64,000 nucleotides of DNA from Primula veris (lineage: Eukaryota; Streptophyta; Magnoliopsida; Ericales; Primulaceae). The stretch lies in NCBI GenBank assembly GCA_963682055.1, contig OY821747.1, positions 19,084,258-19,148,257 of the forward strand. Reading direction: 5' to 3'. The notes beneath the pieces were generated by a model. That model saw only the letters and a program-made list of their open reading frames with translations. It had not been told where the DNA came from and made no database searches. A program made the position numbers and the translations under genes. Below, piece after piece: positions 21,901-32,006 of this stretch (the stretch's first letter is position 1; every line of letters starts with the position of its first letter).

Positions 21901-23440
21901 TATACATTTCAAGAATAAAGGGTCATAAAAAACAGTGTCTGACAGTATTGATAAGAATAAAAAAAGGAACGTTCACCTCTTTGGTCTACATTGCTGATTT
22001 TAACTGTTCAGTTCTTATCCAGAAGAAGGCTATTGAGGTGCTGCCTGCAATGAGAGGAACTTCATTATTTCTTATAGGTAAGTATCTTTCTTAAAATGAT
22101 GGGACAAATTGGTATTTACATACTCAATATTTCTGGAGTCCTGTGCACATGATGGATGAATATATTACCATTCTTGCACATTCACTCCCATGTTCTTATA
22201 CTTGTCATGGAATGATTATTGAAAGGGATAAAAAACCCCGTGAAAACTACCCTAGGAGAGCTTCTAGCAGATGCATTGCGGTACTATTACTTTGACAGGT
22301 AAATTTTGCAATATGCTACAAAAATAAAGAGAAGTCGTATAAGTTTCATAGACGGTAGCTAACTTAATTTCTTCTGATTTACTTTATGCAGTGATAAATT
22401 GGTCGAGGAAGCTGCTGGCAGTGAATCTTCAGGAAAATCCTTTAGAGAGAGAGATAAAGAAGGATTTCATGAATCAGAGGTGAACTTTGTACTCTTTTAA
22501 GGGGTTGGAATTATTTTTTTGTGTTTCTATTGGTTTATAAATGAAAAGTTAACATCACCAAATTCAAATCATTCAGATTGGCTAATAGTTTTAGCAGTAA
22601 TTTTTTATCAGACTGAAGTATTGAAGCAGTTATCATCCATGGGTCGGCTGGTCGTGTGTGCTGGAGATGGCGCAGTTCAGAGTTCAACTAATCTGTAAGT
22701 TTGTATATTATTCCATTTCTCAACGCGTGTTCTTTTGTGGTATAGTAATTTTTTTTCCTGTTGGGGTAATACTCTAAGTTGTTGGTCTTATTTGGGAATT
22801 GACATTTGCAGGGCACTTTTGAGGCATGGACTCTCTATTTGGATTGATGTCCCTCTCGAAATAGTTGCCAAAGATGAAGTATCGAATTCTAGATCTCATT
22901 CGGAGGTTAGACTTTCTAAGAAATTCATTCTCTGATGGAGAGAATGGAGATACCAAAGCTTTTTGAATCTTTTAGCTTCCCAATTAAAAGGGTAGTTACT
23001 GAATAAGATGGGGTGTTGTAGGTTCTTGATCAGCTGACTGTGTTGTATGAAGAGATGAGAGGTGGATATGCTACAGCAGATGCGACCGTTTCACTTTATG
23101 GTATAGTCATGGCTTGTCTTTGTCATGCTATGTTACTAATATCTTATTAATTTAATTGTCTTATTTTTTCCTCAAATGCGTTTATTTTTATATGCAGGGG
23201 TAGCTTCTCGGTTGGGTTATGATGATTTGAATGCAGTGACCAAAGAAGAACTGGCTTTGGAGGTGAATAAATGGGCACATCATGAGCTTACACACATTTT
23301 TCTTAAAAGTTTGATTTCATATGGATATTTGGTACTGAACTCGGATATCTTTTTTGCTCATTTGATCACAGGTTTTGAAAGAAATAGAGAAGTTAACTAG
23401 AGTGAAGAAGATGATGGAAGAAGCTGCAAGACCATTCTAG
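18902..23440 (+). CDS. SKL1: Shikimate kinase-like 1, chloroplastic (probably not a kinase)
   Basis: Ten exons join in frame: 18902-19076, 21523-21560, 22023-22077, 22226-22298, 22392-22479, 22612-22694, 22812-22905, 23022-23100, 23198-23262 and 23372-23440. This gives 272 aa, close to Arabidopsis SKL1. Residues 1 to about 58 are a Ser/Arg-rich plastid transit peptide. The kinase-like fold follows: GTSLFLIG, TTLGELLADALRYYYFDSD, MGRLVVCAGDGAVQSS, GLSIWIDVPLE and GYATADATVSL, ending VKKMMEEAARPF. In the P-loop the usual Gly before Lys-Thr is Val (GIKNPVKTT, about residues 89-97), which fits the family's loss of kinase activity. SKL1 is known to be needed for chloroplast biogenesis in Arabidopsis. 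Exon 1 uses a weak donor (GTTTTT), but the phase fits exactly. The exon 4 acceptor is also weak. Confidence 0.93.
19597..20495. mobile_element. hAT-type MITE in SKL1 intron 1
   Basis: The left end AGGGATGGTAATTTCACGGG (from 19601) is the inverted counterpart of the right end, whose reverse complement reads AGGGATGGCAATTTCGCGGG. ACTTACAA occurs at 19589-19596 and at 20496-20503, an 8-bp duplication as expected for hAT, with four extra bases (CTCT) on the left. Internal sequence carries GGGTCGGGT-rich sub-termini and no ORF. Confidence 0.75.
20625..20960. repeat. Direct ~90-bp repeat in SKL1 intron 1
   Basis: The segment near 20635-20730 (GTTGCACCTTTGAAGCGTTC, then AGTCATTTTGACAATTTAA) is repeated near 20870-20960 (GTTGCACCTTTTAAAGTGTT, then GGTCATTTTGGCAATTTAA). 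A related TTAAGTACATA motif also lies on both sides of the hAT MITE. Confidence 0.7.
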
Positions 23441-25214
23441 ATTTAAAAGGCGTTATTATCATTGTTATGCTATGTTAACATATACCAGGTTAGTTCGTTC
23501 TTGGCAAACCTTATTGGACCATATACGCGCTGTTTTTTTCCTATCACCAATCACGTATAAATCGATGGCTTTTTGTTTTTAAAATTTCGAATGAAATCTT
23601 AAGTGATTTGATAATGGTACATGACCTTTACACGGACAAGATTGTAGTGTATAGATCATAGAATTGGAGAAAATTTAGCGGTAAACAGAAGAAAGTCGTT
23701 TTAATTTTCTGTTTTATATTTGTTTGTTTGCAACTTTTGGGTAGTAAAGCTCGTATTTCTCTTACGATGGGAGACTAATGTATAATGTTGCAGGCGCTTT
23801 CAGCAGAAAAGAGCCGCAATAAGTTGTTTGGGAATGCTAACGAGAAAGAACCAGCATCAGTTTTGTTTGGTGGATATGTATTTGATTCTACCATATAATG
23901 TGTTCAACCAATTCATGGGACCATGGACTTTAAAAGAAAAAAAAAGAAAAAGTAAAACCTTTGGCTGTCTTAGTGTGTTAATATTGTATAAATGTGTTCT
24001 TGTATTTATAAATCTTATTTTATTTTTTCAAACTTGCTTGTGAGTTGTGATTCCCGTTGGTTTTTCAACTGTCATTGTCTCTTGAATGTTGGTATTATAA
24101 CGTGCAATAATTTGAGAGACTGTATTAGTGTCTCTTTAACTCTTCTTTTTAAGAAAACAATTTCTGCAGAGCAAATGCATGCTTCTGAAGCATTAATTCA
24201 TTGATTAAAAATGTGGGTGATTTCTGTTTTGAGTTGCATTATTTTGACCTCACGAATTTGTTTACTACTACTATTTTAATCAAGTACTCGTATGCTTTAA
24301 GTTGCATTTTCCTTTACATTTATTATATGATATTGGGACTTGGTATGCTATTTGCAAGAGAAGTCCCTTTATTTGCTTTTGATTGTGGACCTATTTCGAA
24401 TGTTTTTTTGTGCTTCATTTGCCACGTTAGACTTATTGTAGCAACGTGGCATGAACATATTGTAATTTGGAAGTTGCCCAACCTTTATTTCCTTTGTTAA
24501 TTTTTTCCAATTCTAACGTAACCATGTTTTTTTGTGAAGCGTATATGAATGCAGAAATTGTGCTTTGTTTCAAAAAGAAAATACACGAGGCATGTTTCGA
24601 GTGAGTAATTCATGCTCCAACTCCATTTGATTTTGGATCACACTATTATGTCCTGCATTAAATGGTCCAACATTTTTATGTAGCAATTGTATAGTTGAAA
24701 GATATTGAAATATGGTTTTACAGAGAATGAACTGGTTTATGGCTATGTAGTAAGTAGAGAAAATTAGGCGCTAATATACACACAAAACTACTGACTGATG
24801 TCATAGTTGTAACTCGGTCGACTTTTTCTGGTTTATTTTTGAATATTATAATTTTGAGTCACGGGATGAGTTAAGAGGGGGCAAGCAGCAACTATTTTTT
24901 TTATCCTAGCTTGGCCTCCGTTTAGATTTTAATAATTTAAAATTTAATAAATCGCATAAAGAAATCAAGAAACTTTTTTATTTATTTAAGTCGTATATCA
25001 TGTTTAATCTTATATGCACAATGGTCTAAACTGGTACAGTACCCAAAGTAAAAAGTACATAATTGAAGAGTTATAGAAAGCTAGGGATCTAGATTGATTT
25101 AAAAGGAAAATAAGAAACCAAATTTGATAAAAATATGAAACAACTTGGATGTTTTTGATTAATATAAAGGAAAACAATATCTTACTATATATTTTTAAAT
25201 TATAGAAGCTGGAT
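23441..25214. other. SKL1 3' region and intergenic DNA
   Basis: The first several hundred bases are probably 3' UTR, with a possible UTR intron ending in GTTGCAG near 23788-23794. The remainder is T-rich intergenic DNA up to the left inverted repeat of the Mutator-like element. Short frames here have no recognisable product. Confidence 0.5.
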
Positions 25215-25276
25215 TTTTTCACTGCAATTTATCTGTTTTCACGTTCAAACCGTAATTTTTTTGTTCGAACCGTAAT

Positions 25277-25453
25277 TTCTTTTTACGGTTTGACTGTAAA
25301 ATTATCAAATTGTCCATGCGTTGAAATTTTCAAATTTTACAGTGGACCGGCTGTCAGCTTCGATTGATCGGTCTGTGTACATTATGTAAAATTTTACATA
25401 ATGTTCAGCCGATCGATCGGAGTTGACAGCCGATCGATCGGCTGAATGCTGTT
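25277..25453. repeat. Left terminal inverted repeat of the MULE
   Basis: It runs from ACGGTTTGACTG through CATGCGTTGAAATTTT and TACATAATGTTCAGCCGATC to GATCGATCGGCTGAA. It contains the 16-bp perfect palindrome AGCCGATCGATCGGCT and further GATCGATCGG copies. Compared with the right repeat it lacks about 9-10 bp (GACCGGCTG against GACCAATCGATCGGCTG). Confidence 0.9.
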
Positions 25454-25571
25454 TTACTAAAATCACTCTCACTCTCCTACTCCCTTACTTAAAAAAAAAA
25501 AAAAACCCCAAATCAAAATATTCATCAAATTCGTTTTAAACCGATTATTTATTCCGATTAAACCAAACTCT

Positions 25572-27194
25572 TTGGAACATGACAACAACCACTATTGGAA
25601 CTATAATTATTTTGCTTCTTCAAGTAGCTCAAATGTGAAACTAACCGATTATACACAATATTTCAATGTTGATGATTTGTATTGCGATAGTAGGGATGAC
25701 ATGGTTAAAAATCTTTCTGAATTGTTGGAAATTGGGGTTTTATTCTTTCTATTCGTAGATCCGGGAGGGAGGGGGGTGTTACGGTACAAGAGTACCGTAT
25801 GTTGTGATAGGTCGGATGTTTACCAGAAAAAGAAGGTGTCTTCCACTGATTCAGGTACAAAAAAAACAAATTGTCCATTTTCTATTAAGAGTTTTTTGAT
25901 TAATAATGAATGGAGGTGTCGTATGGAAAATAAAAACCATAATCATAAACCCCCCACTTACCTGCAATGGCAAGCACGGCACGCTCGTTTATCCAAACCC
26001 GAAAAAGAATTGTGTAGGTCATTAAGGCAAAGTACTTTTAAAGTTAGTGTCATAATGGAGGCTCTAAAAGTTCGAGACCCTGACAATGTGTCAAACGCAA
26101 AGACATTACATAATTTTTTTCTTCTATTAAATTTAAAGAGCGAGATGGTAGTACCCCGACACAAGAACTGCTTAATTTTTTGGACAAATATCATTATAGT
26201 TTCCTTTATGAATCGAACCCAACCACCCATCGCCTAGAAAACTTATTTTTTACCCATCCCGATTCTATAAGGTTGTTCAAAGCTTTTCCTGATATATTGT
26301 TAATGGACTGTACATATAGGACAAACCGCTTTAATATGTCATTTCTAGAAATTGTTTGGATGACTTCGACAAACCAAACATATTACTTAGGTTTTGTTTT
26401 TATGCGGGATGAGACGGAACGAAATTATATTTGGGCTCTGCAAAAATTAAAAGATACATTGGAAGGTGTACACTACCTAGAATTTTTATAACTGGCAGAG
26501 AGATGGCCTTGATGAATGTGTTGTGTGTTGTTTTTCCTGATTCTTATCATTTGTTATGCACATTCCACATTTCAAAAAACATTTTAAAACAGTGTAAACC
26601 AAAAATCCCTTCGAAAAATTGGCAAAAGTTTCTAAATTATTGGAGTTTAGTGGTTGATGCTGAAACGATAGAGGAGTACAATTATAGCGTAGCTACGTTC
26701 ATGTCCTTCTACGATTCGTATCCTGATGTTATTAATTATATAACGAACTTGTTATGTGAATACGCCACCAAGTTTGTTGCATGCTATACAAACTCTTCAA
26801 CACATCTAGGTAATAGAACTAGTAACCGGGCTGAACAACAACACTCGAAGCTAAAATCGTCACTTTCCAGCAATTCTGGCACCCTTGAAAATTTTGGGTC
26901 GCTATGCATAAAATTCTTAGTAAACAGTTCGACGAGATTAAGATGAAGTTGGAAAAGACCAAATCTTATTTTCCATATGCAGAACGGGGACCTATCTTTA
27001 CAAATCTTAGATCCTATATATCACACCGTGCATTTGATTTATTATTTGAAGAACATAAAAAATGTGATGGACAATCCGCTACGGATTGTGATTGTGATAT
27101 AAAGTTGTCTCATGGGCTAACTTGTCACCATATTATGAGTGAGCATTATTTATTTGGCAATACTCTTTTACTAGAAGATATTCATAAATTTTAG
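25572..27194 (+). pseudogene. MULE transposase (FAR1-type zinc finger, MULE domain, SWIM finger), frameshifted
   Basis: Three to four overlapping frames together make one transposase. 25572-26237 holds a FAR1-like DNA-binding region (YKSTVCC ... NCPFSIKSF ... NHNHKP). 26180-26491 and 26431-26946 hold the MULE catalytic domain (LLMDCTYRTNRFNM ... SYHLLCTFHISKNI). 26904-27194 ends with a SWIM finger (CDCDIKLSHGLTCHHI). The first catalytic Asp (MDCTY) is kept. The position of the second reads ITGREMALM where the family has ITDRE, so that Asp appears to be Gly. Frame changes lie near 26180-26237, 26470-26490 and 26905-26945. With the lost Asp and three breaks the enzyme should be inactive. The plant FHY3/FAR1 transcription factors derive from relatives of such transposases. 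Confidence 0.88.
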
Positions 27195-27478
27195 AAAAAA
27201 TTAGATGTCATTGATGATAATGGGTCGAACGATGATTATGGGGTTAACGCTGATCTGGACGAGTTTAAAAGTATTTATTCTACAAAAACCTCCGTTGGAA
27301 AACGGCGCATGAAAACACAACTCCGGGAGATAATTTTACCCTCTATAACATCAATGAATGATACGGAAGTAAAAAAATAAATAAGGAAAGACCTAGAAAA
27401 GGAGACACTTCTAGTAAGAGGGACAAGTCAGGCTGAGAGTATGACTGTATGAGGACGAAGAACTTGCTAGTCAGGATA

Positions 27479-28143
27479 AAGGAAAAGTCGAAGAAGAAAA
27501 AATGGCTAGGCGAGATAAACGGAAAGGGAAACCCAAAGAAAAGGCATTTCAGCCAACTAGTAGGACGCGTATGACGACAAATAACCCCACCATTAGGACA
27601 ATCTTGAAGTACAGTGAGCAAATATTGCCCATGCTACATAATTTCATTGATACGGTAAATGATGTGCGTGGTGATGGTAAATGTGTCTTTCGAGTAATTA
27701 CAAAAACGCTGCGTAAAAATGAAGGGGAAGAAAATTGGTGAGCTTTGTCGAATGAGAGGTGTTTATTATAATCTGTTCCAAAACTGTGACAACAAAGGTT
27801 TTGATTATGTTTTATCCAGTTTGGATTATATCAATACTCAAAACGACGCCCCTATCGATAAATGGATTTGATTTTCTGCATGTAGTTTTTTAATTGCATC
27901 TTGTTATAATATACCATTTGTAGTATTGGAATTAGCCAATACTAGTCGGGGTGTAGTTTGTCGGAATACCACCTATTTAGCTCTTTACACTGTGCTTCCT
28001 AAACTGACACATTACATCCCAGTTGTAATGGTGTTTGTCAACGGATGTCATTATGCTGAAATTGTGCCTAAAGATGAGAATTTCCCGATGCCAGCAATTA
28101 TAGGTCGGTGGAAAGAAGAACACACTGCAGATGCTGATCACTG
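27479..28143 (+). pseudogene. OTU-like cysteine protease module of the MULE, interrupted
   Basis: The first frame (27502-27741) carries VRGDGKCVFRVITKTL, matching the OTU catalytic loop (family GDGNCxFR), with the nucleophile Cys present. The reading shifts by one frame near 27735 (GELCRMRGVYYNLF), meets a stop near 27869, and resumes at 27926-28144 with SCYNIPFVVLELAN and VFVNGCHYAEIVPKDENFP, where the His of the CHYAEI segment matches the OTU catalytic His. OTU enzymes cleave ubiquitin or related linkages. Fusion or pairing of OTU or ULP1 protease domains with plant MULEs is known; the role in transposition is not. Whether the module was one protein with the transposase cannot be decided because the region 27195-27480 is broken. 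Confidence 0.75.
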
Positions 28144-28144
28144 A

Positions 28145-29231
28145 AAACAAATATTTCGACCAAATTTCAACTTTTACAGAGCGTTGCAAAGGCAAGCTGA
28201 AAAATAAGTCGATACTTAAAGCATATATAACTTAGACAATGAATATTAGTTTTTCATTATACTATTTTTCCATTTTTTTGGTAACTGGTTGTAATGAGAC
28301 CGAAGTTAAATGATGTAATGTTTCATATTATGAATATTGTGTAGTTATAAATCAATTGTTTTTGTTATTTATGTGATTCATTATCGTTTTTATATGTCCT
28401 ATTACTAGCTGAGTAAAAATACTATAAATCGGTTAATTTTGTAAATGTTGCAATGGTCGTAAAACTCTCATTTTCAAGTTTTATTTAAATGTCATACTTG
28501 TAAATAAAAAATTCGCCAATAATTTACATCTAATACAAACAAACAACACCGACAAGAGTATAAATCAAGATACAAGAGATTGGTAAGTAAATGTCGAGCG
28601 AAAAATTTGTCATAGTTTCGCATAAAATTGGATATCGCCATACAAAAATTACATGTACATGTAAACCAAAAAATAACACCAACACCAACCCCAACACCAA
28701 CAAACAACACCAACAACCAACACCAATCAACACATACTCAATCGCAAAAACAATAAAAAAAAGAAAGATAAAATGATGAAGAAAATTAAGCATTAACATT
28801 TATAATACAACGAGTCCCAAAATAGTCACGGTTTAACAAAATAAATAAAATAAAATTACACATTCTTTGAAACATAGAAAAATTACATCGAAACATAGGA
28901 AAATTAAAATGCTAGTTATGTTTCGAAGTAGCATCATTGTCGGTATCATCATAGAGCGGCCGACGATAGTTCGGAAAATATGCACGATAATATTTATACT
29001 CTTCTTCACTACATGCATCGATTTCTCCGTAATGCTCACCCTTGCTCATTCTATACTCACGGTATTATTGACGATGCAACGATGAAATTCATAATTTATC
29101 GTCATTTTGTTCGTATGAAAATTTCCGGTCACAGACGCCCAAAGAGGGTTACGAGGAAAGGAGAAACGAGCATTTTCGGTATTATGAGGATGAGATGCTT
29201 CAATAGGAGGAAGAGAGGAGGATCCCGCTAT
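28145..29231. other. MULE internal region without recognisable gene
   Basis: AT-rich sequence separates the plus-strand OTU module from the minus-strand accessory ORF. It includes a CAACAC/ACCAAC-rich tract at about 28670-28735. Open frames here are low-complexity or hydrophobic by composition and show no family signal. Confidence 0.6.
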
Positions 29232-30236
29232 TCATTTGCCCTTTTGTCGACACGAGGACAATGAAATGGTGTCGGAAGAAGGACCATCAGGATCCATATT
29301 AGGACCTAGAGAAAGATCATGGGGTTCCAAAACGGGTTCGATAGGGATTGCCTTAGGGCCTACATAGAGCTCTAGATGAAAAGAGAGAGGTGCAAAAAAT
29401 TCACCGGTAACTACTCGGCCATACCAAGTTAGAATATTATTACCGATGATACGAATTTTCATTTGCGAAAGATTTTTTGACTCAAGAACACTAATCGACT
29501 CGAGTTTAACGCCTTCCCACTTGATATTAATAGAATTGAGAATTTCGGTAATAAGAGAGCCATACGGAAGAGAGAAATTTGTGGAGTCTGACTTCTCTCA
29601 TTGTTTTAAGAATTAGGGTGGCGGTATCCAATTTAATTTTGTTTTGAATACAAGCTAGAACAACAATGTTACCTTCCGTAACATCGGTGAAATTTGAGCT
29701 ATGAGGGAAAATAATTTTAGAGACAACAAAAAAGGCGATTTTGTTTTGAAAGTGAAGACCATTAGCTTTTGGTTCTCCACGATAATCGGGGTGAAACACG
29801 GATTGACGAAGTTCAAACATGTTTGAAAAATTACACCTATTTAAGACTTCCTCGGCTTTTGATACGCCACTAGACTCTAAATCAAAGAGGCCGCGTAGTT
29901 GAGAGGCGGAAAAAACTATCTTCTTTTTATTGACCTTGGTTGAAAGTTCGAGCTCATTATTGTTATTTATATAAGCAATAAGATTTTGATAAAATTGATA
30001 TGTTTCATCAATATATATATCATTAGATAAATAAATCAAGTTTTCCAATTTTGGAAACCGATGTTCTCTTCAAGAAGCGGAAATTTGCGAAGTAAACTTA
30101 TATAATCTAAAGAGACACGATTGACAATTGTCCTATTCGATATACAATTATCGGCTTTAGAAGACTTACCCAAACGAGAAGCGGATGAGCCGATATCTTT
30201 AGAAGTCGCATTCGAAGAGCTTTTCTCTCGAATCAT
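29232..30236 (-). pseudogene. Reverse-strand accessory ORF, 'putative plant transposon protein' type
   Basis: Minus-strand frames at 30236-30036, 30048-29527 and 29590-29232 read as one protein of about 320 aa with two single-frame shifts (near 30045 and 29585). It starts MIREKSSSNATSKDIGSSAS. The centre has FSASQLRGLFDLESSGVSKA, NCFSN-like text and GLHFQNKIAFFVVSKIIFPH, which resembles the plant-specific domain described as putative plant transposon protein (Transposase_32 type). The C-terminal part continues in the shifted frame with LPYGSLITEILNSINIKWEG. The function of that family is not established. It converges on the transposase within the same inverted repeats, so it is either an accessory gene of the MULE or a captured sequence. 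Confidence 0.6.
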
Positions 30237-30483
30237 TTTATTGAATTTGAGAAATTAGAGTTTTTGAGAAATTAAGGTTTTTTTTTAAAAAAAATACGAA
30301 TTGATTTGGGGCAAATCAATGTATTTTAGGTTGAATTCATTTGAAATATATGTATTAGGGTGATAAATATATAGAGCTATTACAAAAAAAACGTGATTTT
30401 GTTGAAGATCAGATGGTTTTTGATAAAAATGGCGAATTTTGGGTAATATGGAGAGAGATGTGTGTATATGTGTATGTGTATTC

Positions 30484-30681
30484 TGTATAATTTTATAGAA
30501 TGTTCAGCCGATCGATCGGCTGTCAACTCCGATCGATCGGCTGAACATTATGTAAAATTTTACAGAAGGTATATAGACCGATCGATCGAAGCTGACAGCC
30601 GATCGATTGGTCTACTGTAAAATTTTAAAATTTCAACGCATAAACAATTTGGTAATTTCACAGTCAAACCATAATTTTGAC
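30484..30681. repeat. Right terminal inverted repeat of the MULE
   Basis: This is the reverse complement of the left repeat over about 180 bp. It contains AGCCGATCGATCGGCT, a second GATCGATCGGCTGAAC, GACCGATCGATCG and AGCCGATCGATTGG, so four copies of a GATCGATCGG-like core. Confidence 0.9.
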
Positions 30682-30754
30682 TTATAGTTCCTAAAAAAAA
30701 AAAAAAAAAAAAATCAGGGTTTGAGCCTGTACAGAAATTGCAGAGGAAAAATGG

Positions 30755-32006
30755 ACCCTCTAGATTATATTACAGAGAAAAGTAAGAGAGAAAGATAGGG
30801 AGAGAGAAACGTCATTAAATTAAAAACTATTACGTACGTTTTACCAAGAGATAGAGACGAACAAATATATATATATTTATTGTTTTTTAATTCATAAGTA
30901 ATTTTTATAATAGAAGAACAAAGAGGTACAGATAAATCATTACCTAATGTGTGTTTGTTTCGAAGGAGATACATATGAAGAATTTCGTTAATCGGAATAT
31001 TATATTATTATACTCCTATGTTACAGAGGAAATTACTTTTTTGAATTCAATTTAAGATTTTCTCGACTTGTATTTGTGTGTGCATGCCTTTAATTTTTAT
31101 CAATTTTATTGGTCTCTTAAACGTTAATATAATGGAATTTGCGTACACTGCAAGTTACACTCTTTAAACTCATCTATTTGGGTATTTATACATCTTTTTT
31201 TTTTTTTCCTGCTTATTTCCTCTTAGTATTTTATGTTTTTCTTTGGATTTTAATTTTGATGCCACAAATTTTGCAGTTACCACCTTGGTTGTGGTTTTGC
31301 CTGTTTAGTTTCTGTACCATTTTTTATTTATTTATATTTTTTTTAAATATTTTTTCTATGCTTCTGTTTAACAAACAGTAAATGCAGGATTGAATCATTA
31401 TGCATCAAACATATCATAATTTATATGTAGCCAGTGGCAGAGCTAGGGTCGGGATAGGGGGTGCTGGACAAATATATCAGAGCTAAACCACTATATTTAT
31501 AAGTTTATATGTAAAATAAATGGTAGTGTTTTTCATAGTATGTCTGTAGCAGTAGCAGTCGCATTTTTAATATAATGCGAGTTCCTCACTTCCCATTGCA
31601 TATTTTCAAGTAAACTTTCTTTAGCTGAACCTGCATTTAGGCAATTCCATTCATGTCTGTTCTCAATCATACACATCTCGATTATCCGTTTAGTATGCTT
31701 GGTGCTATAAATAATAATAATTTTCTTCTTTGTTTTTTTCCAGGGTTTTTATTATTTAACACAGGGTTGAAAACATCAGTTTGATCTACAATGATGATTA
31801 GTTATAGAACCCTTTTACAATCTGATTTAAGCCCTTTAAAATTTACCAGAAAATTTTAATCGAGTTAGCATGGTAGGGGTGTTATAGAAGCCCTTTCTAA
31901 TTTATATCAATTGAGTTGAGAATAGTTGGGGTGTGAAATTTCAACGACCGCCCTTTTTTATGAAATAGAGTACCCACTTAGTATTTTTATTGGCAGAAAG
32001 CTCATC
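30755..32006. other. Promoter and 5' region of the Atos-like gene
   Basis: No protein gene is recognised. A T-rich stretch at 31190-31380 encodes only a hydrophobic low-complexity frame. A GTGGCAGAGCTAGGG-like word near 31434-31450 resembles ends of common plant DNA-transposon relics. A 5' UTR intron ending in TTGGCAG near 31996 is possible. Confidence 0.45.

Larger units (their letters stand above)
25215..30754 (+). mobile_element. Mutator-like element (MULE) with OTU module and reverse-strand ORF
   Basis: Long terminal inverted repeats bound the element: about 25277-25453 on the left and 30484-30681 on the right match over about 180 bp as reverse complements. Weaker similarity reaches out to about 25215 and 30754 (TTTTTCACTGCAATTT against TTTTTCCTCTGCAATTT). 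Inside, in order, lie a decayed transposase on the plus strand (25572-27194), an OTU-protease-like module on the plus strand (about 27479-28143), a low-complexity stretch and an accessory ORF on the minus strand (29232-30236). I could not identify a convincing 9-10 bp target duplication, so the outer limits are approximate. It lies between SKL1 and the Atos-like gene. Confidence 0.85.

Noticed and set aside
28492..28799. Hydrophobic ORFs in the MULE interior
   Set aside because: They derive from a CAACAC/ACCAAC-rich low-complexity tract read in reverse; no family signal.
25205..30763. Target site duplication of the MULE
   Set aside because: Only a TGGA-like 4-base match was seen near the presumed ends; not enough to claim a 9-10 bp duplication.
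31139..31381. 80-aa hydrophobic ORF before the Atos-like gene
   Set aside because: T-rich DNA gives Phe/Leu runs by chance; no start context or homology.
31990..32006. Start of the Atos-like protein at 31990
   Set aside because: The codon is TTG, and the ATG at 32007 gives the start I recall for this plant family.
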